A stretch of DNA of 38,563 bases from Promethearchaeota archaeon (GCA_016930515.1 JAFGGO010000093.1:1-38563), one strand, 5' to 3'. Shown: positions 1-8,980, numbered from the stretch's first letter. The notes: generated from the letters alone by a model not told the origin. Program-made: numbers and translations.

Positions 1-287
1 AATTTCATTGTTGATACAACTTGTTAATTTTTTAAAACCCCATTAACAAAAATGTTAAAGAATAATTAACGGTGGTTACTTATTGCTTTTATTCTTTTTA
101 AATGTTTTCCAATAATGTCAATTTGAATTCAAATTTTATTAATCCAATAATTTACCTCAGCATTATGATTTTATAATAATTTGATTGGAAAATTTTCGTT
201 TTAGAAAAGGCATAAATATATATATTTTTTTCTCACTTTTGTATAATTTTTGATTTTATAACAAATAAAATCGATTTCAAGCAGAAA
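1..287. other. AT-rich intergenic stretch, no gene seen
   Basis: This leading stretch is extremely AT-rich and has stops in every frame. I see no RNA gene or convincing short ORF. It may hold the end of an upstream transcription unit and upstream regulatory DNA of the histidine kinase gene. Confidence 0.5.
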
Positions 288-295
288 TTTAAAAA
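288..295 (+). promoter_or_regulatory. Putative TATA box of the histidine kinase gene
   Basis: TTTAAAAA is centred about 35 nt before the ATG at 327. This would give a transcript with a very short leader, a layout repeated at several genes in this window. It is weak evidence alone because the whole region is AT-rich. Confidence 0.35.
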
Positions 296-326
296 CACAT
301 ACTAGCCAAAATAACTGAATTATATT

Positions 327-1697
327 ATGATGCTTAATAAAAGCAAAATCAAGGCATTTTTAAAGCGATTTAACATTATAATAACCGGTTTTATTTTTTC
401 TTTTATTTATTGGATGCTTGATTTTTTATACCATTATCTTTATGTAGATATAGGCTCAAATTTTTTTAATTGTATCTTTCCCAGAGATATTCACGATTTA
501 TTCATGCGGGTTTTTATAACGATTTGTGTTATTTCTTGTAGCATTCCTATACAATATCTCAATCTCAAAAAACGAAAATTAAATACGGAATTAAAAAATA
601 GTAGTATATTTTTACAAAACCTATTTGACGCAATCCAAGACGGAATTAGCGTCTTAGACCGAGATTTAACTATTATCAAAGTTAATTCTTGGATGGACAG
701 GATGTATGGTGCGGATGGATCTATAATTGGAAAGAAATGTTACGATGTTTATCAACAAAGGACCTCTCCGTGTCCTTGGTGTCCATGCCTTAAAACCATT
801 GAAACAGGCAAATTGCACGATTCAATTGTACCCTATCCATCTCAGGAAAAACCTACTGGGTGGATTGAGCTCACTGCTTTCCCACTTTACGACGAACTTA
901 AAAAAGTGAGTAATGTTCTTGAGTATGTAAAAGACATTTCTAAACAAATGGAATACCAGACAGAACTGCAAAAATCAGAAGTAAAATATCGCGAAGCCTT
1001 TAATCGCGCTGATCTTTATAAGGATTTATTTGCCCACGACATTAGTAATTTACTCCAAGGTATTTTATTATCAAGCGAAATTATTCTGTCTCAGTTAAAT
1101 GAAAAGTCTAATTCTATCCAGATTTTCGATGCATTAAGAATTATAAAAGACCAAGTACAACGTGGTTCAAAATTAACTAAAAATGTTCGAAAACTCTCCT
1201 TACTTGAAAATCATAATCTCATGCCTGAACCTATTGAAATTATTGGATTATTAAGAAAGAGCGTGGCCCTTTTAAATAAAACATATCAAGATAAAAAAAT
1301 CGACATACAAATTGAATCTTTTACGGAAGAATTATTCGTGAATGTCAATGAATTGATTGAAGATATTTTTGATAATTTATTAATAAATGCCGTAAATTAC
1401 AATAAAAACGACAATATTGAAATCCAAATAAAAATTTCAAAAATAGAAACTGGTGTCAAAATTGAATTCATTGATAATGGTATGGGAATCGAAGACATGC
1501 GAAAAAAAGAAATTTTCCAAAGAACTTCGGTGAATTCAAAAAACACTAGTGGGATGGGTTTAGGGTTGTCTTTAGTCAAAAAAATTGTTGATTCGTTCAA
1601 TGGGGATATTTGGGTTGAAAATAAAATCAAAAACGATTATTCTAAGGGAAGTAAATTCGTCCTCTTAATTCCTGAAGTACAATTATTGATTCATTAA
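327..1697 (+). CDS. Membrane-anchored PAS-domain sensor histidine kinase
   Basis: The product is a sensor kinase that autophosphorylates on histidine and would pass phosphate to a response regulator, none of which is encoded nearby. Two hydrophobic segments (about residues 14-36 and 58-78) place the N-terminus in the membrane. A PAS domain follows (about 93-205) and contains the motif CPWCPC with C149, C152 and C154, after a KKCYDVY stretch; PAS domains with this Cys signature are a recurring subtype. The H-box FAHDIS carries the phosphoacceptor candidate H237. The ATPase domain shows the N-box (DNLLINAVNYN, about 349-359), the G1 box DNGMGI (383-388) and the G2 box GMGLGL (409-414). All core catalytic motifs are present, so the kinase should be active. 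ATG at 327 is followed directly by a second ATG at 330. The gene is convergent with the LRR gene downstream. Confidence 0.9.
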   Translation: MMLNKSKIKAFLKRFNIIITGFIFSFIYWMLDFLYHYLYVDIGSNFFNCIFPRDIHDLFMRVFITICVISCSIPIQYLNLKKRKLNTELKNSSIFLQNLFDAIQDGISVLDRDLTIIKVNSWMDRMYGADGSIIGKKCYDVYQQRTSPCPWCPCLKTIETGKLHDSIVPYPSQEKPTGWIELTAFPLYDELKKVSNVLEYVKDISKQMEYQTELQKSEVKYREAFNRADLYKDLFAHDISNLLQGILLSSEIILSQLNEKSNSIQIFDALRIIKDQVQRGSKLTKNVRKLSLLENHNLMPEPIEIIGLLRKSVALLNKTYQDKKIDIQIESFTEELFVNVNELIEDIFDNLLINAVNYNKNDNIEIQIKISKIETGVKIEFIDNGMGIEDMRKKEIFQRTSVNSKNTSGMGLGLSLVKKIVDSFNGDIWVENKIKNDYSKGSKFVLLIPEVQLLIH

Positions 1698-1769
1698 CAA
1701 TTAATATGCTTTTTCTTTAAAATATTTCTTTTCAAATATGCTGTAATTAATTAATAAATCTTAATATTT

Positions 1770-3119
1770 CTATATTTTAAGATCTATTCCTTTTTTCTGC
1801 AATTTTTTTAGAATTTTCATAGTAGTTGAGTCAGAATCTAATTTTATTGGGTTTTCTCTTAAATCTAAAGATCGAAGCTTTGGAATGTTTAAAATTATTT
1901 CAGGCAATGTTGTTATTTTATTATTCCAAAAAATCAATTTTTTTAGTTTTTGTAATTTCCCTATCGATTTAGGAATTGATGTTATCGCATTTCGGGATAG
2001 TTCTAATATTTGAAGCATTTCAAGGCATCCAATTGATTCAGGAATGGTTGTTAATAGATTTCCAGGTAATCTTAATTCTTTCAAGGATTTTAAGCAATAT
2101 ATATTCTTTGGTATGGATTTTATCTTATTATTACTTAAATTCAAGTAGTTTAATTCACTCAATATTATAATTGGTTCAGGAAATATGCATAAACGATTAT
2201 TTGCTAATGAAATCCATTCAAGTGCCCTTAATTTATTGAATTCTAATGGAATTTCCCTAAATCCATTACTAGAAATGTTAAATTTTTTTAAATTTATTAA
2301 TTTTTCAATCACTTTCGGAAATTCGGTTAAACCTGTACTTCTTAGATTTAATTTTTTAAGATTCTTCAAGATTTGTATTGATTTGGGGATTGATTTGATT
2401 AGATTTCCACTAATATCCAAATCCTCAAGCAAGAAAAGGAGGGATATTACTTCAGGAAAATTAGAGAATAAATTATTTGATAAGTTTAATTTCTTCAGAT
2501 TTTTCAAGTGCTTCATTGTTTCTGGAAGCACTGCTAACGCACTCTTCTCCAAATTTAACACCTTGAGGTTTATTAAATTACCAAAAGATTCAGGAAGCTC
2601 GTTTATCATATTATTGTTGAGATCTAATTCTTCAAGATTCGTGAATTTACATAATGCTTCGGGTATTTGAGTTAAGATTGAATCGTCATCATAAGGATAA
2701 TCTTCGTAATAATAAGGATCTGGTGCAAATTTTTCTTTAAAGCCCGATAAATTGAATTTAATCGCATGTTTCTTTTCCTTTAATTTTAACTGAATTTCAT
2801 TCACATCTAATTTATCGAGGGTACCATCTTTAAAGATGTAAAATACTTGTTCGCGTTCGTTTTCTTCCAGAGCTTTTATGATGTGTTCATTATATGGTTT
2901 TTCTGCTCTTTTTTCTCCAATTGTTTTGAGTTTATAAAGTAGGGGTAATTCCAAGTATTCTTGAATTAATTTTGTTTGAAATTCGCTTTTTACCCATTCT
3001 TGAAAATTCGAAGAGAAATCGTTGAATTTCCTTTCCATCGTATCGCTAGATTCTTTTCCAATATATAGTTGAATAAATGTAGATCCTATCTCCTCTCTGC
3101 TTGAGAACCATATATTCAT
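1770..3119 (-). CDS. Leucine-rich repeat protein with 12 repeats of 23 residues
   Basis: The protein has a roughly 145-residue N-terminal part without recognisable motifs, then twelve consecutive 23-residue LRRs of the form (I/L/F)PxxxxxLxxLxxLxLxxNxI, ending in a short capping helix rich in Lys. The repeats are very regular, like the intracellular plant/animal Ras-group LRR type, so this should be a cytosolic curved solenoid used for protein binding. No signal peptide or membrane segment is visible. Intracellular LRR proteins are numerous in Lokiarchaeia. It is transcribed alone, convergent with the kinase. A binding partner cannot be deduced from the sequence. Confidence 0.85.
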   Translation of the reverse strand: MNIWFSSREEIGSTFIQLYIGKESSDTMERKFNDFSSNFQEWVKSEFQTKLIQEYLELPLLYKLKTIGEKRAEKPYNEHIIKALEENEREQVFYIFKDGTLDKLDVNEIQLKLKEKKHAIKFNLSGFKEKFAPDPYYYEDYPYDDDSILTQIPEALCKFTNLEELDLNNNMINELPESFGNLINLKVLNLEKSALAVLPETMKHLKNLKKLNLSNNLFSNFPEVISLLFLLEDLDISGNLIKSIPKSIQILKNLKKLNLRSTGLTEFPKVIEKLINLKKFNISSNGFREIPLEFNKLRALEWISLANNRLCIFPEPIIILSELNYLNLSNNKIKSIPKNIYCLKSLKELRLPGNLLTTIPESIGCLEMLQILELSRNAITSIPKSIGKLQKLKKLIFWNNKITTLPEIILNIPKLRSLDLRENPIKLDSDSTTMKILKKLQKKGIDLKI

Positions 3120-3208
3120 TTATAATAAAATCTTTTTTCATCATTCTAATTCATATTTGAAGAATAAATAATAAATAGATGTAGATATCAAATCTTGGTT
3201 TTTTTTTA

Positions 3209-4192
3209 TTATTTTACAAATATATCATTGATTTTTCTATTATTTTTAGAATTATGATTCAATGATAAGTTAGAGGGTTTTATATGAAGAAAATTAAAAC
3301 AACCTTCCACTTTTTCATCTTCTCCAATTATTCTCATATTATCCTCTTGAATAACGCATTCAGAGAGTAGTTTAATTAAATCGTCCTTATCTCGATGATA
3401 CATGATCCAATCAAGTACTGAGCAAATTTCTATGGTTTTATGATCTTTTGAAATATTACCTATTACAAGCTCCCCGTCCTTACGAAGTAGTGCTAAACAT
3501 TTTTTAACCAAGTGTATAAAAGATATATCGTTAAGATAATCAAATAATCCTGCAGACCATATCAGATCATATTTCTTATTTGTAGAAAAATGGAATATAT
3601 TATTATGATGAAATGTTATCTTTCCTAAAAATGCTTTACATAAATTTTTGGAATAAGAAATCGCTTTTTGATCGATATCTACACATTCAAAGTGAATATT
3701 ATTAATTCCATCTTCACTTAAAAATTCAAAAATATCTCTTGTTGGGCCACTTCCTATATTTAGAATTTCTATTTCACTATTGTTGTTATTTTTTTTGTTT
3801 AGAATTCTAACCAAATTCTTAAAGTATTCTTTCCGTTTTCTCACAGCCATAGATGCTTTGTGGGCATTATAATATAAATCCCATTTCTTAAATTTTTGAT
3901 CAGGATTAATGTGTTTTTGATAGATTTTGTCAATTATTTCGTAATCACCTGCATATCCATGAGGTTTTATTAAAGTAAAACCAATTAAAGTTTCTACAGA
4001 AAAAACAGCTATAAGGAACTTCCTAATACATTTCAATTCTTTAACTTGAAGGACACCGGATTTAACTTCGTTATAAATTTTACCAAACCAAGAATCAATT
4101 AATTCATATTCGTGAATATTCGGACCTCCTCTCTCAATGAATTTTGTTATAAAATTAATGTGTTCTTTTACTTTGCTATTGATCTTTATCAC
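3209..4192 (-). CDS. Class I SAM-dependent methyltransferase, PhcB-like layout
   Basis: A Rossmann-type methyltransferase: motif I is ILNIGSGPTRDIFEF (about 143-157) for binding S-adenosylmethionine, the acidic residue after strand 2 is in ECVDID (about 169-174), and a YDLIWSAGLFDYL stretch corresponds to motif IV. Before the catalytic domain lies a helical region with KPHGYAGDYEIIDKIY (about 76-91). The KPxGYAGD signature is typical of methyltransferases annotated as PhcB-like, which in bacteria make hydroxy-fatty-acid methyl ester signals; the substrate here is not known. The start is a GTG lying directly after TTTTATAAG and no ATG is available near the N-terminus, so the exact start is uncertain. 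No operon partner is evident. Confidence 0.8.
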   Translation of the reverse strand: MIKINSKVKEHINFITKFIERGGPNIHEYELIDSWFGKIYNEVKSGVLQVKELKCIRKFLIAVFSVETLIGFTLIKPHGYAGDYEIIDKIYQKHINPDQKFKKWDLYYNAHKASMAVRKRKEYFKNLVRILNKKNNNNSEIEILNIGSGPTRDIFEFLSEDGINNIHFECVDIDQKAISYSKNLCKAFLGKITFHHNNIFHFSTNKKYDLIWSAGLFDYLNDISFIHLVKKCLALLRKDGELVIGNISKDHKTIEICSVLDWIMYHRDKDDLIKLLSECVIQEDNMRIIGEDEKVEGCFNFLHIKPSNLSLNHNSKNNRKINDIFVK

Positions 4193-4337
4193 CTTATAAA
4201 AGGGATTTCTATCTGTTTTATCAATTATTATGAAGAGATTTATTGTGGTATATAAATCTATGGGGGTAGTTTTTGCAGTACTCGTATTTTATGCACTTTT
4301 AAAAGAAACGCCAACTATAAATTGATAAATAGTACCT

Positions 4338-4778
4338 TTAAAGTGTGAACTCTCTTTTACACGACTAACAGGATTCCTCATTAATTCTAAGCCTTGTTGC
4401 GCAATTGAGGTAATAAATCACCTAGTACATTATGCACGCGCAGCTCGGCCTGGAGATGTGACCTTTATGTCTATTAAAAGTTAATATTTGTTTTTCATAT
4501 TCCATTTCTTCTTCGTTTTTTTACTTCCTTGTCATACAGCAAGATGTTGCTTTCATTCTTAATATTTTTTACAGCTTTTTTGAATATCTTATCAACTTTG
4601 CCTTATTAAGGGTTCTTAAAATCGTTCTCGTATTACTTATATCCGCTATATTCCATCTTTTTGCCAGGAAAATGCCAAGTCCTATAAATCCGATTGCGAC
4701 AGCAAGCAAGACAGTTACGATAACACTTAGGGGAAGCTCCAGCGATTGAGTAAGATTGCTGACTGTAATGACGAACCA
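4338..4778 (-). pseudogene. Decayed C-terminal end of a PKD/TM/zinc-domain surface protein
   Basis: Read on the minus strand in one frame, this region still aligns without gaps at both ends to the C-terminus of the intact protein at 9870-12059. It begins with WFVITV (end of a PKD domain, intact copy WIVVKV), then LELPLSVIV and the membrane span with GFIGLGIF (intact GLIGLGIL), and ends with the zinc-domain remnant HKGHISRPSCAC, VIYYLNCA and EESC*SCKREFTL*. Several zinc ligands are lost and four in-frame stops interrupt it before the terminal stop at 4338-4340. Everything upstream of the PKD end is gone. It explains most of the 650-nt gap between 4193 and 4838; the remainder shows nothing further. 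Confidence 0.85.
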
Positions 4779-4838
4779 TTAAGGATCCGATTTGTCTTAA
4801 TTTAATGTTTAAGTGAAGTAATTAAAAAGTGTAGAGTG

Positions 4839-5834
4839 CTAAAATTCGTGAAAGCACTTCGTGCAGACACGCTTTTTGGCGTATATTCTTTTAGGCACAT
4901 AGCTTAATATTTGGGTTTTATCGTCCACTTCCTTTATGGCAAAACCCATCGCATTGCAATTCGGACAAATGCGCGTTAAAATACCCGTGGACTTCGAATA
5001 AGTAGCGGAAGGCCGGGGTGTGTATGGTTGTCCATCTGATGTGTAAGAATCTTGTTCGTATGAAGATGGGTTATAGGTATCTTGCTCGTAAGACGTGTTA
5101 TAGGGATTATAATCATACGGATCCTGATATTCGGCTTCTCTTACGGGTGGTGCTTGCATCTGGGGTGGTGGAGGCGCATTCAAGCGAGGTGAATGTGCTT
5201 GTATGTGTGGCGGGGTATTATTTTGGGGATATGCTGGTGGAGTATTGCTTGGTGGCGCTTGAGCTCTGGGAGGCATCATGGAAGGAGGGCGAGTTGGAGG
5301 TCCTCGGGTTGGTGGTGACTGAAGTCTTGAAGATTCCAGACTTGAAGAATGTGTTGGAGGGCTTCGTGGGGGGGGTGCGGGAGGCGAGCTGATTTTGCTT
5401 TCTTGAGATTGCGACTTTTGTTCGTCTTTTTCTGATTTTTGTTTGTTGTGCGATTCCTTGTAAAAAGGATGCGTTGGTGGTAGTTCCTTGTGAGGGTGTG
5501 ACGATTTCGAATCATGTATTTGGGACGGTACGGGCGTCGCTTTTAAAACGGTCCGGTAGTCAGATGGTGATCGCTCCCTTGGAGAGACAGAAACCTTCAC
5601 GTCGTAGGCAGGGGCAGGTGGAGACTTGGGTGTTGGTGGTGTTCTGGCTTGCATGTGATTCTGAAACGGAATGTTTTGACCTCGAAATTTTTCTATTTCC
5701 TCTTTTAACCGTGCTATCTCGTAGTCCTTCTCTCTGACGACGAGCTCGTATTGCTGTATTTGAGCCATTAATCCATCGATATAGGCGTTATACTCTTCTA
5801 TTTTCTTCTCGTATTCGGTATACATGTCGTACAT
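4839..5834 (-). CDS. Coiled-coil, proline-rich protein with C-terminal zinc ribbon (paralog of 13169-13822)
   Basis: Three parts are visible. An N-terminal coiled coil of about 55 residues begins MYDMYTEYEKKIEEY. A long low-complexity middle is rich in Pro, Ser, Gln and Tyr, with runs such as PPAPPPRSPP and APPPPQMQAPP. The C-terminal 47 residues carry RICPNC, then about 31 residues, then VCTKC, a four-Cys zinc ribbon. The two ends match the paralog closely while the middle differs in length and sequence. I chose the ATG at 5834 because it aligns with the paralog's start; a GTG at 5849 also opens the frame but abuts a TATA-like element, and AAGGTGA there could serve as a ribosome-binding site. 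There is no membrane segment. The shape suggests a cytosolic scaffold or adaptor. Function unknown. Confidence 0.8.
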   Translation of the reverse strand: MYDMYTEYEKKIEEYNAYIDGLMAQIQQYELVVREKDYEIARLKEEIEKFRGQNIPFQNHMQARTPPTPKSPPAPAYDVKVSVSPRERSPSDYRTVLKATPVPSQIHDSKSSHPHKELPPTHPFYKESHNKQKSEKDEQKSQSQESKISSPPAPPPRSPPTHSSSLESSRLQSPPTRGPPTRPPSMMPPRAQAPPSNTPPAYPQNNTPPHIQAHSPRLNAPPPPQMQAPPVREAEYQDPYDYNPYNTSYEQDTYNPSSYEQDSYTSDGQPYTPRPSATYSKSTGILTRICPNCNAMGFAIKEVDDKTQILSYVPKRIYAKKRVCTKCFHEF

Positions 5835-5850
5835 GAGGTAGTCGTTCACC

Positions 5851-5858
5851 TTATAAAA
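5851..5858 (-). promoter_or_regulatory. TATA-like box of the coiled-coil/zinc-ribbon gene
   Basis: On the minus strand this reads TTTTATAA, centred about 20 nt before the ATG at 5834 and about 29 nt before the next in-frame ATG (5825). The paralog has a comparable element at 13849-13856, which supports a short-leader transcript. The divergent MuiA-like gene needs its own promoter, possibly the TATAATTTATAG stretch near 5980. Confidence 0.4.
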
Positions 5859-6034
5859 TGATGGTTTTAGCTATTTTGGATCTTAATTATTACTAATGTG
5901 AACCATCTATTTAAATGCATACTAGAAATACTATTAATTGATTTTTAAAAAAAGGAGAATTTATTCCATTTTCAAGCATATAATTTATAGAAAAAGCTAA
6001 AAAATTTTATGTTGGCGAGGATAGAAATATTATA

Positions 6035-7663
6035 ATGAGTGAAACTATAACATTAAAGGAGGTCACGGTTTATCAAAACATGGCTTCTTTTAAAATGATT
6101 GGAACCTATCGCTGCAAGGCGGGTTTGAACGAAATTCTGGTTAACCACTTGACCAAGCGAATGGTCAAGGATTCGGTTCGCGTCAACGGTTCGGGGCCGG
6201 GAAAGCTCGTGAATATCTTGGTAGAGCGCGTTTACTCTAACGAACTCGTAAAAGAAAAGATCAAGGAGCTAACCAAAGAAAGAGATGAGAAACTGAAAAT
6301 AAAACAGCAACTAGATGACGATTTAAACGACGCTACCAATTTCAAGGTCAAATCCAACCTCGCACTCGAGAGGTTCGCGCAGGAGTTTCCCAAGTGGTTT
6401 TCATTCGGAAAGATCGACCTTGAATCCGTGAAAAACATGAATTCATTGTTTCAAACTCAAATTACGGAGGCTTCAAAGCAAATACGCTCTCTAAGCGAGC
6501 AAATTGAAAAAATCCAACTTGAAATCGACCGTTTGAATGCAGTAATATACGAACTTGGAGGTGGAAGCTCGCTCGATTCCGAAGTACACCACAAGATCGT
6601 GGTGGTGATCGATGCCGAAAAAGCGTCCGATTTTCAAGTCGAACTATCTTTTATGGTCCAAGACGCTTATTGGGTGCCGTTCTACGATATATTCATTCAA
6701 GACTCGGATGTGGATATCAATCTCATGGCAAACATTCATAATCATACGGAAATAGATTGGAACGATGTGGAAATGAATGTATCAACCGCAACTTCCGAAC
6801 CCGTAAAATTAGAAAAACCAGAACCCTATACCATCAATCATATTAGCCCCGTGAGGCCCACGACGGGGAGGATGTATCGACATTATGGAGGTGCCATGAT
6901 GAATACAGAAAAAGATGTTGACGCAAAACTCGACTTGGTGGCCCAGTCGAACATCGCATTTGAAATGTCTCCCGAAGACAAGCCTGCCCCAGAACCAATG
7001 GAAGCAGAACCAATGAGTACCGTGGACACATCAATGATATCGAATTACGGGGTCCAGTCATACAACTTGAAAAGCAAGTTCTCCATCCCTTCCGATAAAA
7101 ACCCTAAACCCGTACACCTGTTTAAGGACAAGTTACCAAGCGTCATTCAATATTTTTGGACTACTGCTTCACCAAATAGAGTGCTCTGCAATAACAAGAT
7201 AAAGAACAAGGATCGCTTGCTCCTCCCGGGACAAGCGAATGTCTATGTCAACGACGAATATATGGGATCTTCGGAATTAAGCTTGATTGCTCCAAACCAA
7301 GAATTCAAGCTTGGAGAGCGATTAACCTACGATGTGAGAGTCAAGAAATTCCTGAAAAATAAAAACGCCCAAAAAGAAGGCGTGTTAAAGGGAAAGAAGT
7401 CCGTATCGTATTCCTACGAGATTGAGATCGAAAACCTTGCAGGTGTGAAAGAAGAGCTCATTCTCTACGAGCGCATTCCCTATAGCGTATCGGAACGAAT
7501 ATCGGTAAAAGTCGGTACTTTTTCGGAAAAATACGCCCGGAATGTCATGAACGTGTTTAAATTCGTCTTGAACATGTCCGAAATCAAGGATAAAAAAGTC
7601 ATTTCATATGACTATGATGTGGTCTACGAAAAAGACGTGAACATATATCCTGCTCTACCCTAA
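6035..7663 (+). CDS. MuiA-like DUF4140/DUF4139 domain protein
   Basis: The N-terminal part (about 1-75) begins with KEVTVYQNMASFKMIGTY, matching the DUF4140 pattern VTVYxxxAxV. It is followed by a long charged coiled coil (about 75-175) and a large beta-rich C-terminal part of the DUF4139 type (about 190-540), with DAYWVPFYDIFI corresponding to the family motif for the start of that domain. This is the architecture of the mucoidy-inhibitor MuiA family, whose biochemical function is unsettled. Length (542 residues) is normal for the family. A variable insert around residues 265-350 is rich in Pro, Glu and Met. There is no signal peptide or membrane segment, unlike many bacterial members. The ATG at 6035 gives the conserved N-terminus. 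The gene is divergent from the coiled-coil gene and is followed by T-rich DNA. Confidence 0.8.
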   Translation: MSETITLKEVTVYQNMASFKMIGTYRCKAGLNEILVNHLTKRMVKDSVRVNGSGPGKLVNILVERVYSNELVKEKIKELTKERDEKLKIKQQLDDDLNDATNFKVKSNLALERFAQEFPKWFSFGKIDLESVKNMNSLFQTQITEASKQIRSLSEQIEKIQLEIDRLNAVIYELGGGSSLDSEVHHKIVVVIDAEKASDFQVELSFMVQDAYWVPFYDIFIQDSDVDINLMANIHNHTEIDWNDVEMNVSTATSEPVKLEKPEPYTINHISPVRPTTGRMYRHYGGAMMNTEKDVDAKLDLVAQSNIAFEMSPEDKPAPEPMEAEPMSTVDTSMISNYGVQSYNLKSKFSIPSDKNPKPVHLFKDKLPSVIQYFWTTASPNRVLCNNKIKNKDRLLLPGQANVYVNDEYMGSSELSLIAPNQEFKLGERLTYDVRVKKFLKNKNAQKEGVLKGKKSVSYSYEIEIENLAGVKEELILYERIPYSVSERISVKVGTFSEKYARNVMNVFKFVLNMSEIKDKKVISYDYDVVYEKDVNIYPALP

Positions 7664-7690
7664 TTCTTTTTTTATCGTTTTTTATTTTCT
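7664..7690 (+). terminator. T-rich transcription terminator after the MuiA-like gene
   Basis: Directly after the TAA come two T-runs (T7 and T6), the pattern of archaeal intrinsic termination, in the narrow gap between two convergent genes. Confidence 0.45.
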
Positions 7691-8332
7691 CTAATTTGTA
7701 TCCCTTTTTTCCCAGGCTTCTTTAATCATCGGATTCTTGTTAAAAAACTGTTCTCTAATCGGTTTTGGAACCCTGTTTAAAGGACAGGTAAAATTCACGC
7801 AATCAGTGCAGACTTTTAATTGTATGACGACGAACCATAATGTTGTTCCTCCAAGTAGAAACGCGAGGGGAATCCACAGCTGATCTATGATCAAAAACGG
7901 TATTGGGTATCCGAACAATGTAAAGGCTCCGATCAAGAATTGAATTTTTTCTGATTTAGACATGGGCCCAGGATCGTATCGTCCCGTCTTGAGTTTTCCC
8001 CTATCCACGGCGCAATGCAAGCTCCTTTGGCTATCGTTTGCGTAGTAAGGACAGTGATTACAGACCGTACGACTCTCCCATATAAAAAAGAAAAACATTG
8101 CGTAGGAGATCCAACCGATGTAAAAGATAATTTTAACAATCAATTGAAATGACGAGAACCACATTCCCAACACTACGGGACCGATGGCAATTAAAAAAGG
8201 AAGCCCAAAATATGCAGCGTATTTTAGTTTCGGGCGACAAAATAACTCCTCGTGCAAGGTACAATTGCCACACTCTTTTGGATCCTTCCACATGCAGATC
8301 TCGCTTGCCAAACCAAGAATCTTTCTTTTCAT
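7691..8332 (-). CDS. Four-helix membrane protein with three cysteine clusters
   Basis: The 213-residue protein has four hydrophobic segments (about 38-58, 62-84, 130-150 and 152-172). Cysteines fall in three groups: C13, C21, C24 and C32 before helix 1; C91, C94 and C107 in the loop after helix 2 (CNHCPYYANDSQRSLHC); and C175, C178 and C183 after helix 4. The loop also has PGPMSKSEK, which I associate with an uncharacterised archaeal membrane family. By topology all three groups would face the same side, so they could jointly bind a metal or Fe-S cluster; this is inference. Its ATG follows directly on the TAA of the upstream F420-type reductase gene, so the two are co-transcribed. A membrane electron-transfer or metal-handling role would fit, but no function is established. 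Confidence 0.8.
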   Translation of the reverse strand: MKRKILGLASEICMWKDPKECGNCTLHEELFCRPKLKYAAYFGLPFLIAIGPVVLGMWFSSFQLIVKIIFYIGWISYAMFFFFIWESRTVCNHCPYYANDSQRSLHCAVDRGKLKTGRYDPGPMSKSEKIQFLIGAFTLFGYPIPFLIIDQLWIPLAFLLGGTTLWFVVIQLKVCTDCVNFTCPLNRVPKPIREQFFNKNPMIKEAWEKRDTN

Positions 8333-8914
8333 TTATGAATCATCAACATTTTCGCCATATTGTTTGTCTAATCTAATGATGGAAAGCAAATCTTCTAATT
8401 TGGAAAAATCCGTATTATTAGGGTCGTCCGTTTTCGGGTTCCATCCAAATAACATTTCCGCCGACTTTCCGAAATTGACAACATACCACTTTAAAATTTC
8501 AATCTTATCTTGTTTCTCAGAAATGAATGAGATTTTTGGGACGAACTTCCGAAATCCTCGTTTAATAGCGACCTTATCTGGGCTTGCCCTGATATTCTTT
8601 ACCCAAGCAGACTTTTCACCCATTGAAGAGAATATAAGGAACGAATCTCCTTGTTTTCTGTATTCTAAAGGCGTCCTCCGTTTTTTACCGTCTTTCCTTT
8701 CGATGGTCGTTAACAACAAGATATACTTTCCAATGCCAAATAACGGTAATATATCCGCTCTATACAACGGGATCATGAGATACTTATTTAATTTCTGCCA
8801 CGATTTAAGTTTCCTTTCTCTCTGTTGCTTATCTTGAAAGTGGAAGGCATGCATTACTGATCCCATTCGAGGGAGCGCTTGATCGTCAGTTGTTTCATCA
8901 TTTGAAGGCTTCAT
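8333..8914 (-). CDS. DDN-like F420H2-dependent nitroreductase/quinone reductase family protein
   Basis: The central region LLTTIERKDGKKRRTPLEY, followed by SFLIFSSMGEKSAWVKNI and a Pro/Lys stretch, matches the split-barrel deazaflavin (F420)-dependent nitroreductase family, in which the TxGRxSGxxRxTPL-type segment contacts the cofactor. Members reduce quinones, nitro compounds or other substrates with F420H2; the substrate here is unknown. The N-terminal 55 residues are an extra helical extension. I chose the ATG at 8914; a GTG at 8926 is also in frame, but the TATA-like ATTTAAAT at 8940-8947 would put the transcription start near the ATG. The TAA is immediately followed by the ATG of the Cys-rich membrane protein gene, so they form an operon and may form one redox unit. 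Confidence 0.75.
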   Translation of the reverse strand: MKPSNDETTDDQALPRMGSVMHAFHFQDKQQRERKLKSWQKLNKYLMIPLYRADILPLFGIGKYILLLTTIERKDGKKRRTPLEYRKQGDSFLIFSSMGEKSAWVKNIRASPDKVAIKRGFRKFVPKISFISEKQDKIEILKWYVVNFGKSAEMLFGWNPKTDDPNNTDFSKLEDLLSIIRLDKQYGENVDDS

Positions 8915-8980
8915 GTTTATTCTCACGATATAGTTGACCTATTTAAATTAAAATCTTTGCTTTACGAAATAATTGATATT

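Noticed and set aside
2185..2670. 161-residue plus-strand open frame
   Set aside because: It is the antisense shadow of the regular LRR repeats; its apparent repeats mirror the LRR periodicity.
8184..8837. 217-residue plus-strand open frame
   Set aside because: It lies antisense to the F420-type reductase and the membrane protein, whose frames carry clear family motifs; its own translation has no recognisable features.
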